Source: a virus
Direction: 5' to 3' (one strand)
IMG/VR virus record: IMGVR_UViG_3300006052_000027
Span: 1-26,905 of that record
Length of the DNA: 26,905 bases
This document shows positions 21,045 to 26,905 of this stretch, piece by piece; position 1 is the stretch's first letter, and each line of letters opens with the position of its first letter. The position numbers and the translations under genes were made by a program. The notes beneath the pieces were generated by a model. It saw nothing but the letters and a program-made list of their open reading frames with translations. It had not been told where the DNA came from and did not search any database.

Positions 21045-21701
21045 TTATCCAACGACCTTAATTGAGCCGTTGTTTATTTGTTCGCGGATCTTGGCGTATT
21101 CAGACAGGGGCATGTTTTCGATTTCTTTGTTCGTCATGGTACGGGACGAACCAGCGGCGGGAGCAGAATTAGAAGTAGTGACGGGAGCGTTCTGACCAAT
21201 CGCCTTGAGCCTTTCAGCTTCGGCAGCGGCTTTGGCGGCGGCTTCCGCTTTCTTCTCTTGTTCCATCAACGTCCACGCTAATTTAGCCGTCTTGTCAGGT
21301 GAAGATCCAACAATCCCACGCCGTTGCGCGAACGCAACAACTTCTTTAAATGCGTCGGACTGTTCCACTTCATCTGGATCGACATTAGCCTTGCTTGCGA
21401 TAAAGGCTTTCGCCTTCTCATAAGCCACGGCCTGCATGATTAACGGGGTAGCGTGTTCAACAACTTTCTTCTGCAACAGAGCATCAACAGGGTCGGCCAC
21501 CTGATTACCCGCAGGGACGGGATTTGCCTTCGCTGCTTCAAGCTGCTGTCTTTTCTCGCGTTCGCTGAGTAAATCAGCTTTTATGCCTTTGTTTGCACGT
21601 TCAAGGTCTGCGATTTGTTGCTTCATTTTTTCAAGCTCTTGGGTTGCATCGGACTGTCCCGCCGATGAAGGGATTGAGCTTGCGGGTGTTCCAGTGTCCA
21701 T
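21045..21701 (-). CDS. Scaffolding protein
   Basis: Its 218 residues are charged, helical and Ala/Glu/Lys-rich: a coiled coil at about 20-60 (ELEKMKQQIADLERANKG), a variable middle, a long helix (EKKAEAAAKAAAEAERLKA) and a C terminus NMPLSEYAKIREQINNGSIK that may bind coat protein. The position just upstream of the coat gene is diagnostic. I use ATG 21701 because GGAG lies 6 bases before it; an ATG at 21707 would be too close. Confidence 0.8.
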   Translation of the reverse strand: MDTGTPASSIPSSAGQSDATQELEKMKQQIADLERANKGIKADLLSEREKRQQLEAAKANPVPAGNQVADPVDALLQKKVVEHATPLIMQAVAYEKAKAFIASKANVDPDEVEQSDAFKEVVAFAQRRGIVGSSPDKTAKLAWTLMEQEKKAEAAAKAAAEAERLKAIGQNAPVTTSNSAPAAGSSRTMTNKEIENMPLSEYAKIREQINNGSIKVVG

Positions 21702-21713
21702 AGACATCTCCTT

Positions 21714-22136
21714 TTACGCCGTGATGGGGGCGAATTCACTAATGGACTGTGGTACCATTAGCGGTTTACGACCTGCGTGAATAAGACCAAGTTGTCTTTG
21801 CTTATGCGTTCTAAGCATGTGACAGTTGGCACATACCACATCACACTTTTTTGCTTCTTCTAAAATCGACGATACTGCTGAATTACGGGAAACCATTTGA
21901 CCTATTTCTAAAATCTTTTTTGAAGGATCTCTGTGATCGAACTGCATTTGACAAGGTTCGTACCAACCTTGACAATCCGCGCAGGGTTTGTTTTTAAGCT
22001 GATCTGATAACCGCTTTAAATTCTCTCTACGAGAAGTGGAATACTTTCGACGCTGTGTGACGCGGGCTTTGTACATATCTGTAGTTCGATACCATGCCCA
22101 GTAAGCTCTTCGCTGAATTCCTGTGCGATGACCCAC
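21714..22136 (-). CDS. HNH homing-type endonuclease inserted in the capsid module
   Basis: 140 residues with C52-x2-C55, D67-H68 (MQFDHRDP) and C102-x2-C105-H106 (VVCANCHMLRT), a full zinc-supported HNH nuclease. The N-terminal half is strongly basic. It lies between a small virion gene and scaffold, with a TAGTG overlap upstream and a 12-base gap to scaffold. GTG 22136 is the start. No capsid function is expected, so it is likely a free-standing homing endonuclease that entered the module. Confidence 0.8.
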   Translation of the reverse strand: MGHRTGIQRRAYWAWYRTTDMYKARVTQRRKYSTSRRENLKRLSDQLKNKPCADCQGWYEPCQMQFDHRDPSKKILEIGQMVSRNSAVSSILEEAKKCDVVCANCHMLRTHKQRQLGLIHAGRKPLMVPQSISEFAPITA

Positions 22137-22477
22137 TACCTGCTCACCAATACTTTCTTCTTTAGTTCTTCCTGCTTTTTAATTGCCAGATCTACAACTC
22201 TTAAAAGATCCAATGATGCTCTTAACCCGCCACGCGCCTGATCCACTTCTTGCGCGGTAGCCTTCTCGTTCAATATCTGATTCAAATATGTAAAGACCTG
22301 CGCCCACGCCTCATTCTCATAGGACTTGTAGGCAGGGGAGTTACCGAATTCGATAACCTTCATTACATCGGCTTTAATGGATTCTGGATTGGACGGCAGG
22401 GGCTTCATGCCGAACTTCAACATGTCCTTACCTTCATTGGAACTTAACAGCTTTTGTAAGCTGGCAATCCAGTTCAT
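22136..22477 (-). CDS. Hypothetical helical protein, 113 aa
   Basis: The product is helical with a short N-terminal hydrophobic part (NWIASLQKLL) and a C-terminal Lys/Glu helix (VVDLAIKKQEELKKKVL). It lies between portal-adjacent genes and the HNH gene, with TAATG overlap upstream. A head-morphogenesis accessory role is possible from position. No family recognised. Confidence 0.55.
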   Translation of the reverse strand: MNWIASLQKLLSSNEGKDMLKFGMKPLPSNPESIKADVMKVIEFGNSPAYKSYENEAWAQVFTYLNQILNEKATAQEVDQARGGLRASLDLLRVVDLAIKKQEELKKKVLVSR

Positions 22478-22698
22478 TAGTAATTACCTGCTGTTAACTG
22501 ATAGTTTTGAGTTGCGATGTTCTGCCCACAATATGTCTGTTGGTAGTAATATGGGTATGGAATCTGTATTGGTTGAACGTAGATTGGCTGTGGAATATAT
22601 TGCCAGATGGGTTGATAGACGACCTGGGGTCTGGACTCTAATTCCAGTATACGCTTTTCAAGGTTTGCAATCTTCTCAAGCAACTCTTTCCGTTTCAT
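22477..22698 (-). CDS. Small coiled-coil protein with Tyr/Pro/Gln-rich tail
   Basis: The 73 residues have a helical first third (MKRKELLEKIANLEKRILELE, a leucine heptad pattern) and then an aromatic low-complexity tail (VVYQPIWQYIPQPIYVQ; YPYYYQQ). It is coupled to the portal gene by TAATG. It could oligomerise by the helix with the tail exposed; a virion or assembly role is inferred only from position. Confidence 0.6.
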   Translation of the reverse strand: MKRKELLEKIANLEKRILELESRPQVVYQPIWQYIPQPIYVQPIQIPYPYYYQQTYCGQNIATQNYQLTAGNY

Positions 22699-24905
22699 TA
22701 TTTACCCCCCATCATGGAACCCATAACACCGTTCTGCGGTTGCGCGGCCATGGAAGGACCAGTTTCGCTGGCGCGAAGGGTATTCATCGTGTTCGATGGG
22801 TTTTGACTCATGGTCATCCCCGGAAGTGGGGCCTGTCCTTGGAGATTTGGACCTGGTTCAAAGATACCGGACTTATTCAACTGGAACTTCTCAAGGGCTT
22901 TCTTCAAGTGTTGGAATTTCTGGATCATTAACTTCAAGTGGGTTTTCTTGTCCAGATCCCACTCGTCATACTCTTCGGTCTGCATAAACTCTTCGTACCG
23001 CTGTAAGTGTTCATCGGCATCCACGCCTGGCATCGGGTTGTAGTCCCGTCCAGCCTCAATCATCTCCAAGACTTCACTGGGCGACAGGGCATCAGCCTGT
23101 GGGGGTTTGGGAATGGTGAGGTTAATGCCCATACCCTGCACCGTATTCTTGAACAACTCATACGCCGAGGCGGGGTTCATGGCAATGATGGGGTCTTGAC
23201 GGAACATCTTGAAGGCCATTAACCAAGTCTGCTGCATCTGCTGTTGGTCAAAGACATTCTGGATTTCCAGCTTGAACTTGGTCTGGGTGGCGAAATCTTC
23301 CCGCTTCATGGTCTTGAACAGCGGCACGCCCTTCCCAATTCCAACCACGTAGAATTCTTTGTTCTCAGGGGCGCACTGACAGTTCAAGTCCCACATATGG
23401 TTCAACAGCTTTTCGAGTGAGAGAACCAACCGGTTAAGGGGGTTACTGATACGAATAGACGCTTTCTGATTCATCGAAATGGACTCTGTGGCGGTTTGTT
23501 CACCCGCTGCGGGGAGTCCTTGGATGTTGTCCGTTATGCCGAGTATCCGTTCGACATATTGAAGCAGTAGGCCTTCTTCCTGAAAATAGGACTGGCGTAC
23601 GGGAGGCGTAGGGGCAAAAGAGACTTCGCGGGGATCATCGACGGGGTAAAAGTGACCAGGGACGATGGTAACTGCTTCGGGATTGAAACGTCCACCGGCT
23701 CGATAGAAACCGAACACTGTATTTTCCCACGCACCAGCATTAACTCTAGCGTTGTGTATGGCTTCCCATTCGTCGCAAAGCGGGCGTATTGCTTTATGTA
23801 AACTTTCCCCCGGACCTCTTCCGTCAATGGGTCTGGTTTTGATTTCGACTATCCTGCACGGTGTAAGCGCGACTCTAACCACAACTCCGGTCTTTGCTTC
23901 AAAGACCACTGTAATCTCTTCTCGTTTACCATCGTCATCAATGTCTTTCCACAAATAGGCTTGGACAAGTTCAACAAGCTGTTGGTCCAAATACCAGCCA
24001 ATAGTAAAGCCGTCATACTGTTTCCTTGCCTGTTCCAGCGCACTGGTGTCATCCATTAACTTCGACACCATCAACCCCCGCAGTTCTTCTACTTGGGATT
24101 TGATGAAATAAGAATCGCCGCTTTCCGTTTCTTCGGCCAATTGCTTAACTTCTTCCATCGTGGTCTTTTTGTATTTGAAGACCACATCCTTCTCTATGGC
24201 ATCCTCGAAGTTGACAATGAACGGGGATTTGTAAATAAATTCTGGGCTTATGCTCTCAATCTTGATCCCGTCAAACACGACCTTCTTTTCTTTCTTGGTC
24301 TTGTTCCGCTTAATCTTCTTAACTTGTCCGGTGGGGTTGCCGTCCTTGTCCAGTTCTGGCACTTCCTCTTCGGTCTGATACTTGACGGTTTCCCACTTGA
24401 TCTGTCGTTCGTAACGGGGCTCCAAGTAAGCCGTGCCGAATTTCTTATCCTTCAAATCGGCATCATCCAGCACACTGTAGAAATCAGCTTCGTAGGCCAA
24501 CTGGTAACTGAGATAGGCAGCAGCCTTATCAGCCTTACTCTTAAAGTCCTCAGTCAAATAATGGGGCTTAACCTTGGCCATGTTCCCTTGCCCAAAGATC
24601 GAATACATGTGATTGGCGTGAAGGGAGTCAGCGGCAATGCGGGTGAAGATACATCGAAGGTTAGCGGCACCGGCGTAGGGAACGGGTTTATCGGGTGCCT
24701 CTAAATAGTACGCTTTCAATGCTTCGGCTTTTTCAGCCTCCCATTGTTCGCGTTCGGAATACTGTTTCATCTTCTCGTAGCGTTGGTTTAGTTCCTGTCC
24801 AAGAGTCCGTAACTTCTCAGCGGACAGAGAAAGATTGTCCTGGTCATTGACCTCGCGTGGCTCAACCTCGCTCTTTAGTAATTCGTAACGTGATAAATCG
24901 GCCAT
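22698..24905 (-). CDS. Portal protein (P22 gp1-like)
   Basis: The 735-residue protein has the length and layout of large podovirus portals: N-terminal helices with KQYSEREQWEAEKAEALKAYY, a Lys-rich insert at about 190-215, 'GWYLDQQLVELVQAYLWKDIDDDGKREEITVVF', then stem-like 'RGPGESLHKAIRPLCDEWEAIHNARVNAGAW' and crown-region helices near 480-620. It directly follows the terminase. A C-terminal Gly/Met/Gln tail closes it. Portal dodecamers form the DNA entry channel. The start ATG 24905 is 7 bases after the terminase stop. Confidence 0.85.
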   Translation of the reverse strand: MADLSRYELLKSEVEPREVNDQDNLSLSAEKLRTLGQELNQRYEKMKQYSEREQWEAEKAEALKAYYLEAPDKPVPYAGAANLRCIFTRIAADSLHANHMYSIFGQGNMAKVKPHYLTEDFKSKADKAAAYLSYQLAYEADFYSVLDDADLKDKKFGTAYLEPRYERQIKWETVKYQTEEEVPELDKDGNPTGQVKKIKRNKTKKEKKVVFDGIKIESISPEFIYKSPFIVNFEDAIEKDVVFKYKKTTMEEVKQLAEETESGDSYFIKSQVEELRGLMVSKLMDDTSALEQARKQYDGFTIGWYLDQQLVELVQAYLWKDIDDDGKREEITVVFEAKTGVVVRVALTPCRIVEIKTRPIDGRGPGESLHKAIRPLCDEWEAIHNARVNAGAWENTVFGFYRAGGRFNPEAVTIVPGHFYPVDDPREVSFAPTPPVRQSYFQEEGLLLQYVERILGITDNIQGLPAAGEQTATESISMNQKASIRISNPLNRLVLSLEKLLNHMWDLNCQCAPENKEFYVVGIGKGVPLFKTMKREDFATQTKFKLEIQNVFDQQQMQQTWLMAFKMFRQDPIIAMNPASAYELFKNTVQGMGINLTIPKPPQADALSPSEVLEMIEAGRDYNPMPGVDADEHLQRYEEFMQTEEYDEWDLDKKTHLKLMIQKFQHLKKALEKFQLNKSGIFEPGPNLQGQAPLPGMTMSQNPSNTMNTLRASETGPSMAAQPQNGVMGSMMGGK

Positions 24906-24912
24906 GGGTAAC

Positions 24913-26424
24913 CTACTGACGGAAGACGTTTAAACTATTTAAGGGTGGGAACACTAAACCTAATTCAGCGATTCGTGAAGCCTCAGACCGCTGTGATGTG
25001 TGTTGATTCAAACGGACAGGGGCAAGTTGCTGACTGTATTGGGGTCTAACGGCCAGGGTGTATCGAACACAGTCTGGAAAATCCTTGAGATAGTCACGGG
25101 GGCGTTCTTTCTCGTCTTTCAACGTGTTGCCGTGCGCCCACTCGTCCCACATGAAGTTAGACATTCCGTGCCAGGTCTGCGGAACATCTTTGGTGAAATA
25201 AACCTGTGGATGGTTCATCGAATCCAAGGGTTTCGTTTTGTCCCATCGGAGGTATTCGTGAACAACGTTATATCCCCCCTCTGAATTATCTGCGAGGGTG
25301 AAGGACATCCCCGCATCAGCAAACTCTCGCAGCGTGGTCCTGGCCGACCCGTAGCCACTCACTTGCTTATTGGCGGCGGGGTCAATCAACCGCAACATGG
25401 TACGGGCACCGTGTAATTGTTCACGCTGTTGAATGTACTCAACAGCCTCTTGTGCGGTGCCCTTAATCAGGGCTTCATCAAAGAACACGACTGAGTTATG
25501 CTCATCAACGTAAGCCCATGTCACATAAGTGCCTTTGCGTTGATGCGGATCTACGGTACAGATAACGGGATAGTGCGCCAGGGGCTTTCGGGATTCTGGA
25601 ATGAAATGAACTTGATTATCTAGTTCTGTATATACGAGGCCATCAAACTCCATAAACTGGCCCTCTTCACGGGCTTTGCGTTCGTGTTCTGGCCAGTTCG
25701 CAATGATCGCTTGCTTTTCTTTTTCTGGGAGGTTCGGGTTGTCATGGATGGATACCTTGAACACATCAACATTGGGGTCATCGACTTTGTTCCAGTAGGT
25801 CATCGCCCAGGTCATGGAGTACATCGGGGTCACGGTTAACGCCATCGCACCCTTGCGGGAAATCAGACGGGTCATGGTTTCGGAGAATAGTCGCTGTGGC
25901 ATTTCTTCATCAGCCCACACAAAGTCCAGTTCAACCGAGGCCGCGCCAGCAACGTCCTGGTCATAGGTCATTATTGAGATGATCGACCCATTGGCTCCAT
26001 AGATCAAATGATTGCGAGAGTCATAGGCCGTTTGCCACGAACCACCTCGATACCATTTTTTGGGTACCCAGGTCTTGAGTAATGGGATTATGAAAGTCTC
26101 CACAAGCTGGTACTTCTCTGTGAAGATTCGGTAGTTACCTGGTTGCCTATTCTCAAGTCCCGTAAACCGATGGGTCTTGAAACACGCCCGATACACCAAC
26201 TCTGTAACACCCGCTGTCGTCTTACCGCTTCGGTTACCACCAAAGAATATGCGAATGGGTTTTAGCGACTTGTGAAACTGGATATGCTTTGGGGAACATG
26301 GGCTGTAGAAACGGATGCGCTCATCTTCATACCGTCTGAGTAACTCTGCGGCTGCCTCTGCCCGTTTGTTTAATTCGGCGCGGGGCAGTCGATCTATGCC
26401 GTCCGTGTTACTTACTGGGTCCAC
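24913..26424 (-). CDS. terL: Terminase large subunit
   Basis: 503 residues with an ATPase domain: Walker A GGNRSGKT at 62-69 and Walker B VWADEE with D172-E173, followed by 'LTVTPMYSMTW' at about 196-206 (coupling motif). The nuclease domain has D292 (CTVDPHQRKG) and D348 (LIDPAAN), both fitting RNase H-type metal ligands. It drives DNA packaging through the portal encoded next. The start GTG 26424 has AGG upstream; the gene overlaps the small zinc gene by 17 bases. Confidence 0.95.
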   Translation of the reverse strand: MDPVSNTDGIDRLPRAELNKRAEAAAELLRRYEDERIRFYSPCSPKHIQFHKSLKPIRIFFGGNRSGKTTAGVTELVYRACFKTHRFTGLENRQPGNYRIFTEKYQLVETFIIPLLKTWVPKKWYRGGSWQTAYDSRNHLIYGANGSIISIMTYDQDVAGAASVELDFVWADEEMPQRLFSETMTRLISRKGAMALTVTPMYSMTWAMTYWNKVDDPNVDVFKVSIHDNPNLPEKEKQAIIANWPEHERKAREEGQFMEFDGLVYTELDNQVHFIPESRKPLAHYPVICTVDPHQRKGTYVTWAYVDEHNSVVFFDEALIKGTAQEAVEYIQQREQLHGARTMLRLIDPAANKQVSGYGSARTTLREFADAGMSFTLADNSEGGYNVVHEYLRWDKTKPLDSMNHPQVYFTKDVPQTWHGMSNFMWDEWAHGNTLKDEKERPRDYLKDFPDCVRYTLAVRPQYSQQLAPVRLNQHTSQRSEASRIAELGLVFPPLNSLNVFRQ

Positions 26425-26569
26425 TGTTTACCTGTTTGGCAATCTCACGCATTACATACTGGGAACCGCGACAGACGTTACATTGCCATGCCTGGGGGTT
26501 AGAGGATTCGTCGCTAACCAGCACGTAAGTACCCGTACAGTTTGGGGTGGCGTGGAGATAGGGAAGCAC
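26408..26569 (-). CDS. Mini zinc-binding protein, 53 aa, overlapping the terminase start
   Basis: A GTG at 26569, 2 bases after the upstream stop, opens 53 residues with H6...C11 and C30-x2-C33 (WQCNVCRG), a possible zinc site, and a basic end. The stop lies 17 bases inside the terminase gene. No ribosome site is seen, so coupling to the upstream gene would be needed. Function unknown. Confidence 0.45.
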   Translation of the reverse strand: MLPYLHATPNCTGTYVLVSDESSNPQAWQCNVCRGSQYVMREIAKQVNSGPSK

Positions 26570-26571
26570 CG

Positions 26572-26847
26572 TTAGATATCTTTGTAGCCAGGTTTTTGAT
26601 TAACGATGGTGGTATGGCCTTGCCCAAACAAGTTAGCATCAGCGGGAAAGGTGTCCTCATCATGGCCAGGATTGATGAACTTCTTTGTTTCGTCCTGGTC
26701 TTCGCCATCATTGCGGTACTGGGATATAACGGATTTGTCCATCAGCTCTTCTGCACCGTTAGACTTCCCATTGCCCAACTCAATCTTGTTCTCTGACTTC
26801 CGACCCTGAGTAATGTCTTTAACTGGCTTTTCGTTTTCTGGGATCAT
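26572..26847 (-). CDS. Hypothetical charged protein, 91 aa
   Basis: 91 residues rich in Asp, Glu, Lys and Gly, probably disordered, with no hydrophobic core visible. AAGAGG precedes ATG 26847. Its place one small gene upstream of the terminase is where a small terminase subunit is often found, but no helix-turn-helix or family match is evident. Confidence 0.5.
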   Translation of the reverse strand: MIPENEKPVKDITQGRKSENKIELGNGKSNGAEELMDKSVISQYRNDGEDQDETKKFINPGHDEDTFPADANLFGQGHTTIVNQKPGYKDI

Positions 26848-26856
26848 GGGGGCCTC

Positions 26857-26905
26857 TTAAAGTCCTGGTTTCGTATGCTTAGTCGGGGTCATACGATCAT
26901 TGAAG
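26857..26905 (-). CDS. 3' end of an ORF running off the window edge
   Basis: The minus-strand frame reads FNDRMTPTKHTKPGL and stops at 26857, 10 bases before the next start, and is open to the window edge. It probably is the tail of another late gene, but only 15 codons are seen. Confidence 0.35.
   Translation of the reverse strand, partial: FNDRMTPTKHTKPGL

Noticed and set aside
22377-22931. 184-codon plus-strand frame opposite three late genes
   Set aside because: It runs across the start/stop junctions of three well-supported minus-strand genes and has no motif.
24093-24704. 203-codon plus-strand frame opposite the portal gene
   Set aside because: It is an antisense shadow of a clearly conserved portal gene, with hydrophobic-biased, unnatural composition.
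1-26905. CRISPR array, rRNA, insertion sequence or intein
   Set aside because: No regular spaced repeats, no transposase motif or terminal inverted repeats, and no intein splicing motifs in the terminase, polymerase or portal were seen.

Overview
This window is about 27 kb of a tailed bacteriophage genome, or an integrated copy of one. It looks like a temperate, short-tailed (podovirus-type) phage. It carries a large terminase, a P22-type portal, scaffold and coat proteins, a connector and beta-propeller hub, and large Gln/Ala-rich internal virion proteins. No sheath or tape-measure gene is visible. Two virion-cluster proteins have Sec-type signal peptides, and there is a near-consensus sigma70 promoter, so a Gram-negative host is most likely. 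The host cannot be named from the sequence alone. Both window ends cut through open frames, so early regulatory, primase/helicase and small-terminase functions may lie outside.

Layout: positions 1-8711 are read rightward and hold the early and replication genes. These include small zinc-binding proteins, an HNH-like protein, a nucleoside 2-deoxyribosyltransferase-like protein, a dNMP kinase, a family-A DNA polymerase with proofreading domain, an HNH nuclease, and a DEDDy exonuclease with a zinc ribbon. A host-type promoter follows, then a membrane peptide and a tyrosine integrase. Positions 7410-8040 form an unusual mostly non-coding stretch. It holds two phased pairs of a 9-bp direct repeat and two copies of a 13-bp palindrome, and is a good candidate for attP and control sites.

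Positions 8836-26905 are read leftward and hold the late genes. In transcription order these are: zinc-ribbon gene, terminase large subunit, portal, two small genes, an inserted HNH gene, scaffold, signal-peptide protein 1, coat protein, zinc ribbon, membrane protein, signal-peptide protein 2, a 33-residue basic protein, tail connector, beta-propeller hub, three tandem tail proteins with related N termini, a small protein, three internal virion or ejection proteins, then a lysis-like cassette (zinc ribbon, membrane protein, zinc ribbon, DUF5675-like protein). A rho-independent terminator at 8769-8794 closes the leftward unit where the two units converge.

Packing is tight. Many neighbours share TAATG, ATGA or TAGTG stop/start overlaps, which let me place several starts and recover small genes below 60 codons. 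The most notable points are the paralogous signal-peptide proteins flanking the coat gene, the integrase lacking its usual first catalytic arginine, the paired repeats beside it, and a leucine at the Phe762 position of the polymerase, a state linked in viral surveys to temperate or slow-replicating phages.
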